Shown in pieces: positions 23,478 through 33,909 of a DNA stretch of 64,000 nucleotides. Positions within the stretch are counted from its first letter, which is position 1; each line of letters begins with the position of its first letter. The stretch lies in NCBI RefSeq assembly GCF_001723305.1, contig NZ_LPWF01000016.1, positions 62,001 through 126,000 on the forward strand, written 5' to 3'. The stretch comes from Methyloceanibacter superfactus (GTDB taxonomy: Bacteria > Pseudomonadota > Alphaproteobacteria > Rhizobiales > Methyloligellaceae). The translations under genes were made by a program, and so were the position numbers. The notes under the pieces are model-generated. The model saw nothing but the letters and a program-made list of their open reading frames with translations. It searched no databases and was not told the DNA's origin.

Positions 23478-25043
23478 ATGGCAAGGCGTAAGGTGGCGGC
23501 CAAGAAGAGCACGCCCAGGAAAAGCAGGGCGCGGGCCAAAGCCGATGCGGCCGACACCGTCGTAAAATTGGACCCGGAACAGCTTCCGGCGGAAAGCGTC
23601 TATATCGGCCAAAGCGTCAAGCCCGAGTTCGTCCTCCTGCGGCTCGCGAACCGGCATGGGCTGATCACCGGCGCCACGGGCACCGGCAAGACCGTGACCC
23701 TGCAAGGCTTGGCCGAAGCCTTTTCCGACCAAGGGGTGCCAGTGTTTTGCGCCGACGTGAAGGGCGACCTGTCGGGCCTGGCCGAGAAGGGCGTGGCCAA
23801 GGGCTGGATCGAAGAGCGCGCCAAGCTGATCGGCTATGAGGTCGATTTTCAGGCCTATCCCGTCATCTTCTGGGACCTGTTCGGCGAGCAGGGCCATCCC
23901 ATCCGCACCACGATCACGGAGTTGGGGCCGCTCTTGCTGGCGCGGCTGATGGACCTGAGCGAAGCCCAAGAAGGCGTGCTCAATATCGCCTTCAAGCTCG
24001 CCGACGAGGAGAAGCTGCCGCTGCTCGATCTGAAGGACCTGCAGTCCTTGCTGGAGGATTTGGCGGCGCGCGCGGACACGCTGACCACCAAATACGGCAA
24101 TATCACCAAGGCTTCGGTGGGTTCGATCCAGCGTTCGCTCCTGGTGCTCGAGCAACAGGGCGGCAATCATCTGTTTGGCGAGCCCGCGAGATCGACGACC
24201 TGCGCGTGGGCCGCGACGGGCGCGGCTATATCAGCGTGCTCGGCCGACAAGCTCATGGAGAGCCCGCGCCTCTACGCGACCTTCCTGCTGTTCCTGCTGT
24301 CGGAGATGTTCGAGGAGCTGCCCGAGGTGGGCGATCCCGACAAGCCGAAGCTCGTCTTCTTCTTCGACGAGGCGCATCTTCTGTTCCGCGACGCGCCCAA
24401 GGCGCTGCTCGAGAAGGTCGAGCAGGTGGTGCGGTTGATCCGCTCCAAGGGCGTTGGCGTCTATTTCGTGACGCAGAACCCGATGGACGTGCCCGATACC
24501 GTGTCGCGGCAGCTCGGTAACCGCGTGCAGCACGCACTGCGCGCCTTCTCGCCGCTCGAGCAGAAGGCGGTGAAGGCCGCGGCCACGACCTTCCGCGCCA
24601 ACCCGGATTTCGACACGGAGAAGACCATCATGGAGCTCGGCATCGGCGAGGCGCTGGTGTCGACGCTCGATCCCAAGGGCCAGCCGACGATTGTTCAGCG
24701 GACCTTGGTGAAGCCGCCGAATGCGCGGGTGGGGCCGATCACCGCCGCCGAGCGCAAGAAGATCATCGCCGCGAGCCCGGTGGCGGGCGACTATGAAGAG
24801 CTTGTCGACCGCAAGTCGGCCTACGAGATCCTGCAAAAGCGCACGGCGGAGCGGGTCGAGGCGGAAACCGCCGCGGCCGAGGAGAAGACGGGCAAGAAGA
24901 CCTCGGGCGGCGGCTCGCGCAGCGACGGCTTCTGGACGAGCCTCGGCAAGGCGGTCGTCCGGTCGGCGGTGCCCATGGCCACCCGCGTGCTGGAGGACGC
25001 CATCAAGCGTGGCACGCTCGGCGGCGTCCAGCGGCGGCGCTAG
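23478..25043 (+). CDS. HerA-like (DUF853 family) ATPase, two compensating frameshifts
   Basis: About 521 residues. The Walker A motif is [13 protein letters not shown] and Walker B lies in [27 protein letters not shown] and [14 protein letters not shown] are typical of the DUF853 HerA/FtsK-like group. Function is unproven; relatives are DNA-translocating hexameric ATPases. The start follows GAGGAG. A stretch of about 18 residues (24187-24241) reads as nonsense in frame, but the neighbouring frame gives [19 protein letters not shown], as expected for the family. A missing base near 24187 and two missing near 24240 cancel, so the open frame looks intact while the residues are wrong. The C-terminal 45 residues are low-complexity and glycine-rich. 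Confidence 0.9.
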   Translation: MARRKVAAKKSTPRKSRARAKADAADTVVKLDPEQLPAESVYIGQSVKPEFVLLRLANRHGLITGATGTGKTVTLQGLAEAFSDQGVPVFCADVKGDLSGLAEKGVAKGWIEERAKLIGYEVDFQAYPVIFWDLFGEQGHPIRTTITELGPLLLARLMDLSEAQEGVLNIAFKLADEEKLPLLDLKDLQSLLEDLAARADTLTTKYGNITKASVGSIQRSLLVLEQQGGNHLFGEPARSTTCAWAATGAAISACSADKLMESPRLYATFLLFLLSEMFEELPEVGDPDKPKLVFFFDEAHLLFRDAPKALLEKVEQVVRLIRSKGVGVYFVTQNPMDVPDTVSRQLGNRVQHALRAFSPLEQKAVKAAATTFRANPDFDTEKTIMELGIGEALVSTLDPKGQPTIVQRTLVKPPNARVGPITAAERKKIIAASPVAGDYEELVDRKSAYEILQKRTAERVEAETAAAEEKTGKKTSGGGSRSDGFWTSLGKAVVRSAVPMATRVLEDAIKRGTLGGVQRRR

Positions 25044-25085
25044 GTCTCAACCGCAGGCGCGGTTTCCTGTGCTATCACGCCGCCC

Positions 25086-26951
25086 ATGTTGACCCTCGAT
25101 TCCATAACCTTGCGCCTGGGCGGCCATCTCATCCTCGACAAGGCGTCCGCCGCCCTGCCGCCGAAGGCGCGCGTGGGGCTGGTGGGGCGGAACGGCGCGG
25201 GCAAATCGACGCTGCTCAAGCTCATCGCCGGGGTCTACGAGGCGGACGACGGCAAGATCGAGGCGCCGGCGGGCATTCGCATCGGCTATGTGGCGCAAGA
25301 GGCGCCCGGCGGGTCGGCGACCCCGTTCGAGACGGTGCTGGCGGCGGACACGGAGCGCGAGGCGCTGCTCCTCGAAGCCGATCACGCCATGGACCCGCAT
25401 CGCATCGCCGAGATTCACGAGCGGCTCAACACCATCGACGCCCATGGCGCACCCGCGCGCGCCTCGCGCATTCTCGCCGGCCTCGGCTTCCCCGAGGAGG
25501 CGCAGCATCAGCCGCTCAGTACCTTCTCAGGCGGCTGGCGCATGCGCGTCGCGCTCGCGGCGCTGCTGTTCTCCGAGCCGGATCTGCTGCTGCTCGACGA
25601 GCCTTCGAACCATCTCGATCTCGAAGCGGCGCTGTGGCTCGAATCCTTCCTCAAGGCCTATCGCAACAGCCTGATCGTGGTGAGCCACGAGCGCGATCTG
25701 TTGAACAGCGTGGTCGACTACATCGTCCATGTGGATGGCGGCAAGACGACCCTCTACACCGGCAATTACGAGCAATATGAGCGGCAGCGGCGCGAGCGCG
25801 AGGCGCAGACGGAGGCCGCGCGGGCGAGCCAAGAGGCCAAGCGCAAAAAGCTGCAAAGCTATGTGGACCGCTGGCGCTACAAGGCGCACACCGCGCGTCA
25901 GGCGCAAAGCCGGATGAAAATGCTGGAGCGCATGGAGCCGATCGCGGAGGCCGCGAGCGACGCCTCCCTCGTGTTCGACTTCCCGAGCCCCAAGGGCTTG
26001 CGCCCGCCATTGGTGGTGCTGGACGAGGCCTCCGTCGGCTATGTTCCGGATACGCCCGTGCTGTCGGCGCTGAACCTGCGCATCGATCCGGACGACCGCA
26101 TCGCGCTGGTGGGCCGCAACGGCAACGGCAAGACGACCCTGGCGCGGCTGATCGCCGGACAGCTCGCGCCCATGGCGGGCCGGCTCGCGGCCAGCGGCAA
26201 GCTCAATGTCGGCTATTTCGCCCAGCATCAGATCGAGGAGCTGGTGGCCGAGGACACGCCGCTCCAGCATATGGAGCGCTTGTTGCCCGGCGCGCGCCAA
26301 GGCGAGGTGCGCGGTCATCTCGGCCGCTTCGGCTTCTCCGGCGAGAAGGCGATGGTGCCCGTGGGCCAGCTGTCCGGGGGCGAACGGGCGCGGCTGTCGC
26401 TGGCGCTGATCACGCGGGACGCGCCGCATATCCTGATCCTCGACGAGCCCACCAACCATCTCGACGTGGAGGCGCGCGAGGCGCTGGTCCAGGCGCTCGC
26501 CGCGTTCGGCGGCGCGGTGGTCGTGGTCAGCCATGACCGCCACCTGCTCGGCTTGATCGCCGACCGCCTCGTGCTCGTCGCCGACGGCACGGCAGCCGAG
26601 TTCGACGGCAGCCTCGAGGATTATCGCGATCAGGTGCTGGGCGTCGGCGCGGGCAAGGGCGGCAACGGCCAGAGCGCCGGCAAGAAGGTCAGCCGCAAGG
26701 ACGAGCGGCGCATGGCGGCGCAAGACCGCGAGCGCACCAAGGCGCTGCGCAAGGCTGTGGTGCAGGCCGAGGCCGAGGTGAAGCGGCTTTGGCAGAAGCG
26801 CGACGAGATCGACACCATGCTGGCGGCGGGTGCCGAGGGCTCATCCGCCAGCGATCTGATGCGCAAGCGCGGCGAGGTCGAACGCACCATTGCCGACGCC
26901 GAAAAGCGCTGGCTGGAAGCGAGCGACGTGGCCGAGCAGGCCGGCAACTAA
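25086..26951 (+). CDS. ABC-F family ATP-binding protein (Uup/EttA type)
   Basis: A 621-residue soluble protein with two ABC domains and no membrane segments. Walker A motifs are GRNGAGKSTLLKLI and GRNGNGKTTLARLI; signatures are FSGGWRMRVALA and LSGGERARLSLA; Walker B and D-loops are LLLLDEPSNHLD and ILILDEPTNHLD. The charged linker between the domains (about residues 240-280) and a basic, coiled-coil C-terminal extension (about 525-621) resemble Uup. ABC-F proteins act on the ribosome or branched nucleic acids. It lies 43 bases after the HerA-like gene. Confidence 0.9.
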   Translation: MLTLDSITLRLGGHLILDKASAALPPKARVGLVGRNGAGKSTLLKLIAGVYEADDGKIEAPAGIRIGYVAQEAPGGSATPFETVLAADTEREALLLEADHAMDPHRIAEIHERLNTIDAHGAPARASRILAGLGFPEEAQHQPLSTFSGGWRMRVALAALLFSEPDLLLLDEPSNHLDLEAALWLESFLKAYRNSLIVVSHERDLLNSVVDYIVHVDGGKTTLYTGNYEQYERQRREREAQTEAARASQEAKRKKLQSYVDRWRYKAHTARQAQSRMKMLERMEPIAEAASDASLVFDFPSPKGLRPPLVVLDEASVGYVPDTPVLSALNLRIDPDDRIALVGRNGNGKTTLARLIAGQLAPMAGRLAASGKLNVGYFAQHQIEELVAEDTPLQHMERLLPGARQGEVRGHLGRFGFSGEKAMVPVGQLSGGERARLSLALITRDAPHILILDEPTNHLDVEAREALVQALAAFGGAVVVVSHDRHLLGLIADRLVLVADGTAAEFDGSLEDYRDQVLGVGAGKGGNGQSAGKKVSRKDERRMAAQDRERTKALRKAVVQAEAEVKRLWQKRDEIDTMLAAGAEGSSASDLMRKRGEVERTIADAEKRWLEASDVAEQAGN

Positions 26952-26970
26952 GCGCATCTCCAAAATGCAA

Positions 26971-26997
26971 AACGGGCGACCGCTAGGGCCGCCCGTT
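26971..26997. terminator. Bidirectional stem-loop between ABC-F and sodB
   Basis: An 8-bp perfect stem AACGGGCG/CGCCCGTT sits in the 72 bases between two convergent genes, with A/T-rich flanks on both sides. It can serve both transcripts. Confidence 0.65.
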
Positions 26998-27023
26998 GAA
27001 ATGCGTCTTTTGCTTGCGCCCGG

Positions 27024-27629
27024 CTACTTGCTCGGCGCTTGCGCGTACATCTGCTCGACATGCTCCCAGTTGATGAGATTGTCGAACCAGGCCTCGAGAT
27101 ATTTCGGCCGCGCGTTGCGATAGTCGATGTAATAGGAGTGCTCCCACACATCGCAGCCGAGCAGCGGCCAGCCGCCATGCACCAGCGGGTTCTCGCCGTT
27201 CGGCGTCTTGGTCACTTCGAGCTTGCCGTCCTTCAGGGTGAGCCAGCACCAGCCCGAGCCGAACTGGGTCATGCCGGCGTCGATGAAGTCCTTGCGGAAC
27301 TTGTCGAAGCCGCCGAGGTCGCGGTCGATCATGGCGAGAATCGCGCCCGGCACTTTCTTGCCGCCGCCGTCCTTCTTCATCCACGGCCAGAACTGGATGT
27401 GATTGAAGTCCTGGGCGGCGTTGTTGAAGATGCCGGCGTTCTTGCCGAAGCTTTCCTTGACGACGGTCTCGAGGTCCTTGCCCTCGAATTCGGTGCCTTT
27501 GATGAGGTCGTTCAGCTTGTCCACATACGCCTTGTGGTGCTTGTCGTGATGATACTCGAGCGTCTCAGCCGACATATAAGGCTGAAGCGCGTCATAGGCG
27601 TAAGGCAGGGGGGGAAGTTCGAATGCCAC
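27024..27629 (-). CDS. sodB: Superoxide dismutase, Fe/Mn family
   Basis: A 201-residue cytoplasmic enzyme that converts superoxide to hydrogen peroxide and oxygen. Metal ligands are visible in LEYHHDKHHKAYV, FNHIQFWPWM and CDVWEHSYYIDY (Asp and His). The NNAAQ segment, with Gln before the second helix His, resembles iron-type enzymes, so sodB is the better name, but metal specificity is not proven. It starts with GTG (VAFELPPLPYAYD) preceded by GGAG; the open frame runs another 118 codons upstream without family similarity. Confidence 0.95.
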   Translation of the reverse strand: MAFELPPLPYAYDALQPYMSAETLEYHHDKHHKAYVDKLNDLIKGTEFEGKDLETVVKESFGKNAGIFNNAAQDFNHIQFWPWMKKDGGGKKVPGAILAMIDRDLGGFDKFRKDFIDAGMTQFGSGWCWLTLKDGKLEVTKTPNGENPLVHGGWPLLGCDVWEHSYYIDYRNARPKYLEAWFDNLINWEHVEQMYAQAPSK

Positions 27630-28020
27630 GGTTGGTCTCCGGGGAATTTTGAGTGGGTGAAAGTAGGAAAGACCGTAGAAAGCTAAAGGTTCCATCGGGG
27701 CGAGGCAAGCGGGCCAAGGGCGGTGCGGCAAATGAACAAAACCCCGTGATCTTCCGAGCTCAGCGCGCGTTTTTGCTTTCGGAATGCCAATAGGGCGCAG
27801 CAAAAATATTGCGTGCGGGCCGATGACGGCAGCATGACGAGCCGGAAAGCTTCGAACTATTTGTGGGGAGAGGGGTGGACGCGGAGCCCCTGAACTCCGC
27901 GCCCGGTGCCGAGGAAGGTTTGCTTCATCAGGTACAGGGATCTGACGCCTGTGACTTTGCCGTCCCGCGCCTGAACCCAGCATGAACCGAATTTGCAGGC
28001 TTCGTTCATGAAAGAAAGAC
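27630..28020. other. Intergenic region upstream of sodB
   Basis: About 390 bases with no gene I can support. It should contain the sodB promoter, but I see no clear -35/-10 pair or known operator. It contains an AAAAATATT stretch near 27803. Confidence 0.5.
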
Positions 28021-28118
28021 CGTCATGCCCGGGCTCGACCCGGGCATCCAAGCCGTTTCCGCACCAACCGTGGAGAGGCCAATGGAATGGATCGCCGGGT
28101 CAAGCCCGGTGATGACGA
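28021..28118. repeat. Paired intergenic palindromic repeat
   Basis: Two hairpins stand 43 bases apart: ATGCCCGGG/CCCGGGCAT (28025-28047) and ATCGCCGGG paired with CCCGGTGAT (28091-28113). The outer hexamers CGTCAT and ATGACG are inverted copies, so the whole 98 bases is one larger imperfect palindrome. The consensus is the familiar interspersed palindrome of many Rhizobiales genomes (from general knowledge). Simpler single-hairpin relatives occur at 56554 and 57402 as terminators. Confidence 0.7.
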
Positions 28119-28141
28119 CGCAGAGGGTATCGTGTGCGGCG

Positions 28142-28696
28142 CTATTTGATGAGCGACTGGAGCTCTTTGAATTCCGGCGTGCCCGAGCGCTCCATCCACT
28201 CGAAAAGGACCATCTCGCTGTCGACCACGTCGACGCTGGCCTTCTGTAAGCGGGTCAGCGCCAGCTTGTAGCTCGACTTGGCGCGCGAGCCGACGGCGTC
28301 GGCGACGACGAAGGACTCGAAACCCTGGCCTTCCAGATCGATGGCGGTCTGTGTCACGCAGACATGGGCCTCGATGCCGGCGATCACGACCTGCGAGCGG
28401 CCCTGGCGGCGGAGCTCGTGGAGCCGGTCGCGCAGCCTGTCATTGCGGAGACAGGAGAATTCCACCTTGTCGATGAGCTCCCCGTCATTGGCGAATGCGT
28501 CACGGATCGAATCGTGAGTGGGGCCCAGGCCTTGCGGATATTGCTCCGAGATGGTGATCGGCACGCCGAGGCTGCGGGCGGCGCGAACCAGCCGCACGCA
28601 GCGGTCGACGACGCGATCCTTGCCGGATATGGCGCCGAGCAGCTTGTCTTGAACGTCGACGATGAGGAGTTGGGATTTGTCGCGGGCGAGCAGCAT
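28142..28696 (-). CDS. Isochorismatase-family cysteine hydrolase
   Basis: A 184-residue protein with the full catalytic triad: Asp14 in LLIVDVQDKLL, Lys77 in LIDKVEFSC and Cys113 in IEAHVCVTQTA, where a cis-peptide normally precedes the cysteine. The family hydrolyses amides or vinyl ethers (nicotinamidase, isochorismatase, N-carbamoyl amidases); the substrate here cannot be read from sequence. Length fits the YcaC-like short subgroup. It ends 23 bases from the palindromic repeat and diverges from the DUF262 gene. Confidence 0.85.
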   Translation of the reverse strand: MLLARDKSQLLIVDVQDKLLGAISGKDRVVDRCVRLVRAARSLGVPITISEQYPQGLGPTHDSIRDAFANDGELIDKVEFSCLRNDRLRDRLHELRRQGRSQVVIAGIEAHVCVTQTAIDLEGQGFESFVVADAVGSRAKSSYKLALTRLQKASVDVVDSEMVLFEWMERSGTPEFKELQSLIK

Positions 28697-28824
28697 GGGC
28701 GCACTCTGGCACAGATGCGGACCGGTCGCCTAGCGGGCTTACTGGGTTCTTTTTGATCGAGTCATTGCAATCGTCCAAGTAGAATTACATTAGGTTATGC
28801 ACTCAGAGATGATGGGAGGCGAAA

Positions 28825-30523
28825 TTGTCAAAGGCTGAGGCGACTGTCGAAGAGCTTGTGGCAATGATCGAGCGCGGCGAACTCAGGCTACCTGAAATGC
28901 AGCGTAGATATGTCTGGCGTTCAACGAGGGTCCGCGACCTTCTTGATTCCCTTTACCGGGGATATCCGTCGGGGGCCATTCTGCTCTGGGAAACCGATGA
29001 GCCGACGCCACGCGCGACTTCGCTGTTGGACAGCAGACAAATGCATTTAAGGCTAGTCGGTTACTCCTTGACGGTCAGCAAAGGCTGACCTCATTGGCGG
29101 CAGTCCTTAGGGGCAATCCGGTAAGCGTTCGTGGACGTAAGAGACCGATGGAGCTGCTCTTCAACCTTGAACATCCGGACAAGCTCTCGGTGGTGACCGA
29201 AGTCAATGAGGGTGCCGATGAAGAGGATGACGAGGTTGATCTGATCGCCGACGAAGCGGACTCATCTGAGGATGAGTTGCAGAAGCGCTTTGACAGAATG
29301 ACGTTTGTCGTTGCAACGCGGAACTGGCGTCGCTCCCACAGTGGGTGAAGGTGTCTGACGTATTCAAGACCGACAGCGACGCGGCGTTTCTCACTCGCGC
29401 GGGAGTTTCAAACTTCAATGATCCCAAATGCGAGCGCTATTCCCAGCGTCTTGCTAGTCTTCGAGCAATACGCCGGTACATTTATCGAATGGATGTGCTT
29501 GAGCGCAGCTTGTCATACGACGAAGTGACGGAGATATTTGTGCGGGTAAATTCACTTGGAGCCAAGCTCAGGGGCTCCGATCTGGCTCTCGCTCAGATAA
29601 CGGCCAAGTGGAGGAACTCACTTAAGATATTCGAGCAGTTCCAACAGCTTTGCACTAAAGCGGGCTTCGAACTCGATCTAGGTATTCATCTACGGAATTT
29701 GATCGCGTTTGCGACCGGGCAATCCCGGTTTCTAACTGTGGGTGGTCTGCCGCCGAAAACACTTCAGGCTGCATGGAAGCCCGCGTGCGACGGTATGGAA
29801 TTTGCTACAAACTTTTTGCGATCCAACGTCGGGATTGACAGTCCTGCCCTGCTGTCATCACCGTATGTACTAATAGCTCTCGCGCTTTATGGTCACCAGC
29901 GTGACTTCAATATTGGTGCTGATGAAATGCAACGGCTCCGGAGTTGGATGTTGCTTGCAAACGCCAAGGGCCGGTATTCGCGTGGCTCGAGCGAAACGCT
30001 CTTGGACCAGGACCTGAGTACGATAAAGCAAGGAGGAGATGCCACCGACTTGCTTGAACGGTTAAGACTGCAGGTCGGACGCCTTGATATAACACCCGAT
30101 GAACTCGTAGGGCGAAATCAACGAAGTTCGGTGTTCAAGACCATGTTTCTCGCTTTTCGCGAGGCAGGCGCGAAGGATTGGAGATCCAATCTTGCTATTT
30201 CTCTAGACCACTCTGGCTCGCAACATCGATTGCAGTTTCACCACATTTTTCCGAAGGCTGTGCTCAAAGCAAGCCACACGTCGCGAGAGGCAGATGACAT
30301 TGCCAATTTGTCGTTCATCTCCGGCAAAACCAATCGCCAAATTAGTGACAAGGCCCCGGCCGAGTATCTCCCAAATTACATCAAAGCGAACGGGAGTGCC
30401 GCTTTTTTGGCTCAGTGCATACCAATGGATGCCGAGTTCCACCGGCCGGAAGCCTATAAGCGGTTTCTAGTAAAGCGTCGGGAACTTGTAGCCAATCGGC
30501 TAAATGAATTTCTGGGCGTCTAG
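28825..30523 (+). CDS. DUF262-HNH (GmrSD/BrxU-like) putative modification-dependent restriction protein, two frameshifts
   Basis: About 566 residues after repair. The DUF262 domain is at the N-terminus with LRLPEMQRRYVWR and the nucleotide-binding motif LLLDGQQRLTSL (in the alternate frame near 29055). A C-terminal HNH-like nuclease region has QFHHIFPKA and ANLSFISGKTN. This architecture is that of GmrSD and related type IV enzymes that cut modified phage DNA; specificity is unknown. It starts with TTG nine bases after GGGAGG. Frame breaks near 29013 and 29321 each need one added base. Composition is visibly more AT-rich than its neighbours, which points to horizontal origin. It ends at a CTAG shared with the convergent peptidase gene. 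Confidence 0.8.
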
Positions 30524-32620
30524 ATGCCGCGACCTTGAGCGCGAAGGCGTAGGAGATCGCCACCTCCTTCAGGCGCTCAAAGCGTCCTGACGCGCCCGCG
30601 TGCCCCGCCTCCATATTGGTGCGCAGCAGGAGGAGATTGTCGCCGGTGTCCACCTCGCGGAGCTTCGCCATCCATTTGGCCGGCTCCCAATAGGTCACGC
30701 GCGGATCGGTGAGCCCGGCCAGCGCGATGATGTGCGGATGGGTTTGCGCGCGCACGTTGTCGTAGGGCGAGTAGGCGGCGATGGTGCGATAATCTTTCTC
30801 GCTCTCGATGGGGTTGCCCCATTCCGGCCATTCGGGCGGCGTGAGCGGCAGGGTGGCATCGAGCATGGTGGTCAGCACGTCGACGAACGGCACCTCGGCG
30901 ATGACGCCGAGAAAGAGATCCGGCGCCATATTGGCGATGGCCCCCATGAGCATGCCGCCGGCGCTGCCGCCATGGGCAACGATGCGGCCCTTCGCCGTAA
31001 ACTTCTCCGCCGCGAGATATTCGCCGGCGGCGATGAAGTCTGTGAACGTGTTCGTCTTCTTCTCGCGCTTGCCGTCCTTGTACCAGCGATAGCCCTTCTC
31101 CTTGCCGCCGCGCACATGGGCGATGGCATAGACGAAGCCACGATCGACCAGGCTCAGCGCGGTGGTCGAGAAGCCGGTCGGCATGGTCATGCCGTAGGCG
31201 CCGTAGCCATAGAGAAGGAGCGGGGCGGAGCCGTCGAGCTTGGTTTCTTTCCGATAAAGCAGCGATACAGGAACCGTCTCGCCGTCCTTGGCCGGCGCCA
31301 TGACGCGGCGCGTGACATAAAGAGACGGGTCGTGGCCGCTCGGGATCTCTTGCGTCTTGCGCAAGGTGCGTTCGCGCGTCGCCATGTCGTAGTCGAGACT
31401 TGCGCCGGCGTGGTCATGGACGAATAGGTGAAGCGCAACGTGCTGGTGTCGTATTCGTAGCCGTGCGAGATGCCGAGCGCGTAGGCTTCCTCGGCGAAGG
31501 CGATCTCATGCTCCTCGCCGTCGGCAAAACGGCGCACCACGATGCGCGGCAGGCCGTCCTCGCGCTCGAGCCGGACGAGAAAATCCTTGTAGGCGACAAC
31601 GTCGAGGATGAGCCGGCCTGGCCGGTGCGGTTCGATCTCGCGCCAGTTCTCTCGGCCAGGATCGTCGGCAGGCGCCTCGACGATGCGGTAGTCCTCCGCG
31701 CCGCCGGAATTGGTGAGGATGATGAGGCGCCCTTCGTGATGATCGACCGAGTAATCGTGCTCGGTCTCGCGCGGCGCGATGAGGCGCGGCTTCGCGGCCG
31801 GGTCGCCGGCGTCGATGAGGCTGACCTCCGCCGTCTCATGGTCGTGCACGCCGAACAGGAGGAAGCGCTCGTCCTGGGTGGCGCCGATCTCCAGGAAATA
31901 GCCGGGATCGCTCTGCTCGTGGATGAGCCTATCGGCGGTGTCGTCGCCGATGGTGTGGGAGAGGAGACGGCGGGGGCGATGCTCCTCGTCGAGCCAGATA
32001 TAGAGCAGCGTCTTGCTGTCGGCCGCCCATTGCAGGGAGCCGTTATTGTCGGTGATCTCGCTGTCGACGAGCTTGCCGGTGTCCGCCTCGATGATGTTGA
32101 CCGTGTAGAATTCCGATCCCTTGGTATCGACCGCATAGGCGATCAGGCGGTGATCGGGGCTGTGGGCGACATTGGCGATGCGGAAATATGCGTGCGGCTT
32201 GGCGAGCGCGTTGCCGTCGATCAGGATCTGCTCCTCGCCGCCGTCTCCTTCGCCGCCGTTTCGGGGCTTGCGGCAGAACAGGGGATGTTGGCCGCCGACC
32301 TCGTAGCGCGTGTAATAGGAGTAGGCGCCGTCCGGCGCGGGCACGCTCGAATCGTCTTCCTTGATGCGGCCCTTCATCTCGGCGAAGAGCGTCTCTTGCA
32401 GCGGCTCGGTGTCGGCCATCACCGTCTTGGTGTAGGCGTTCTCCGCCTCCAGATGGGCGCGGATCTCCGGATCGAGCACTGCGGGATCGCGCATCACCGC
32501 CTGCCAATTGTCGGCTCGCAGCCAAGCGTAGTCGTCCACGCGCTCGATGCCGTGATGGGCTGACGCCGACGGGTGGCGGGCGGCGCGCGGCGCGCGCGCG
32601 CGGAGACGATTTGCACTCAT
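30520..32620 (-). CDS. ptrB: Oligopeptidase B-like S9A peptidase, frameshifted
   Basis: About 700 residues: an N-terminal beta-propeller (about 1-410) and a C-terminal alpha/beta hydrolase with the nucleophile in AHGGSAGGMLMG, the acidic residue in LTDPRVTYWEP and the His in NMEAGHAG. It cleaves short peptides, usually after basic residues. The frame breaks near 31403; one added base joins TTPAQVY to DYDMATRERTLR. The sequence as given reads past the normal end into the antisense of the DUF262 gene to a stop at 30381; one further missing base near 30525 would end it at the CTAG at 30520, which I consider more likely. Confidence 0.85.
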
Positions 32621-32646
32621 GCTTTGGGACTTACGCCTTTGAGGGC

Positions 32647-33066
32647 CTAGGCGCCGCTCTCGCCGGTGTCGAGATTGAGCGCACAGCCGTTGATGCAGTA
32701 GCGCATGCCGCTCTCGCCGGGGCCGTCCGGAAAGACGTGACCGAGATGGGCGTCACAATTGGCACATCTCACCTCGATTCGCCGCATGCCGTAGGAGGTA
32801 TCCTCGTGGGTGGTCACCTTACCTTCGACGGCGGGGTCCGTGAAGCTCGGCCAGCCGGTGCCGGAATCGAACTTGGTGTCGGAACTGAACAGCGGCGCAT
32901 CGCAGCACACGCAGCGATACATGCCGTCGCGCTTTTCGGTGTGGTAGGGGTGGCTGAACGCCCGCTCGGTACCGTGCTCGCGGGTGACGTGGAACGCCTC
33001 CGGCGACAGTTTCTCCCGCCACGCCGTCTCCGAGGCGGCCATATCCTTGTCTTCGGCTTTGCTCAT
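32647..33066 (-). CDS. msrB: Peptide-methionine (R)-S-oxide reductase
   Basis: A 139-residue protein. Zinc is held by CVCC (Cys52, Cys55) and CANC (Cys101, Cys104). GTGWPSF and HLGHVF are the conserved substrate blocks, and the catalytic Cys124 is in MRYCINGCAL. It reduces the R epimer of methionine sulfoxide in proteins using thioredoxin, so it works with the trxB product in this window. The start MSKAEDKDM was chosen; no signal peptide is present, so it is cytoplasmic. It starts 435 bases from the divergent mucR gene. Confidence 0.95.
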   Translation of the reverse strand: MSKAEDKDMAASETAWREKLSPEAFHVTREHGTERAFSHPYHTEKRDGMYRCVCCDAPLFSSDTKFDSGTGWPSFTDPAVEGKVTTHEDTSYGMRRIEVRCANCDAHLGHVFPDGPGESGMRYCINGCALNLDTGESGA

Positions 33067-33501
33067 GGTCGGAACACTTTCATTGGGAACTACGTTTTGC
33101 TTGCAGAATATAAGTCCTGCAAAGCACGGGCAGCAGAGGTCTCGCGGCAGTCTCACGCAGGCTTGATTGACCTGGACCCTATTTCTCGCCGAGGTCGAGG
33201 CGACAGTTCGAGTTTTCAACTAATTCCGGCAATGAAGTTACGGGTGGGAACAGAGAAAGTCTCTTTGACGGGAATTGCTTTGGTTGGCAGCCAGTGTTCG
33301 CCAGAAGAGATGCGTTGCGCATTTGTCGAGAAGTGCTATAGAGGGCAAATCAGCTAAGCATGTTTGAGCGGCGAATATTCTGTAGTTGCGTAACATTGTA
33401 GTTTCTCGTCACAAAAACGGCGTAATCTGGTGACTCAAAGAGTCCCGTGGGCCCCGCACATGAGTCGTTTCGGGGAGTGGGCAGGATCAAGGAGCCAATT
33501 C
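33067..33501. other. Long divergent promoter region msrB/mucR
   Basis: About 435 bases between divergent msrB and mucR with no supported gene. The half nearest mucR is AT-rich (TGTAGTTGCGTAACATTGTA at 33379-33398), as is common at self-regulated mucR promoters in Rhizobiales. I cannot place a transcription start or operator with confidence. Confidence 0.45.
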
Positions 33502-33909
33502 ATGGACGCGAATCTGGAAAAGGACGAACTCGTTGAGCTGACGGCTGAGATCGTCTCGGCCTATGTCAGCAACAACACGGTTGTGGCGACGGACCTGCCT
33601 GCGGTCATCCACAATGTGTTCGATGCCTTGAGCAAAGCCTCCAGCGCGTCTGGCATGCCGGCCAAGGAAGAGCTGAAGCCCGCGGTTCCCCTGAAGAAGT
33701 CGGTCACGCCCGAGTTCATCATCTGCCTCGAGGACGGGAAGAAGTTCAAGTCGCTGAAGCGGCACCTGCGCACCCATTACGACCTGTCCCCGGAAGAGTA
33801 TCGCGAGAAGTGGGGATTGCCCCATGACTACCCGATGGTGGCGCCGAATTACGCCGCCGCGCGTTCCGATCTCGCCAAGCGCATGGGTCTCGGCCAAAGA
33901 CGCCGCTAA
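33502..33909 (+). CDS. mucR: MucR/Ros family zinc-finger transcriptional regulator
   Basis: A 135-residue regulator preceded by AAGGAG. The C-terminal half holds the Ros-type zinc finger: [19 protein letters not shown] with Cys75 and His88/His92 as ligands, then [13 protein letters not shown], the conserved extension. The helical N-terminus (about 1-45) drives oligomerisation in studied members. MucR proteins are H-NS-like silencers that bind AT-rich DNA and control surface polysaccharides, motility and symbiosis or virulence genes. It heads the Hyphomicrobiales-type block interrupted by the IS element. Confidence 0.95.
   Translation: MDANLEKDELVELTAEIVSAYVSNNTVVATDLPAVIHNVFDALSKASSASGMPAKEELKPAVPLKKSVTPEFIICLEDGKKFKSLKRHLRTHYDLSPEEYREKWGLPHDYPMVAPNYAAARSDLAKRMGLGQRRR

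Noticed and set aside
27630-27983. N-terminal extension of superoxide dismutase
   Set aside because: The open frame continues upstream, but the GTG with a GGAG site gives a normal family start; the extra residues have no similarity to the family.
30381-30519. C-terminal tail of oligopeptidase B overlapping the DUF262 gene
   Set aside because: The 46 extra residues are not family-like and lie antisense to a coding region; one missing base puts the stop at the shared CTAG instead.
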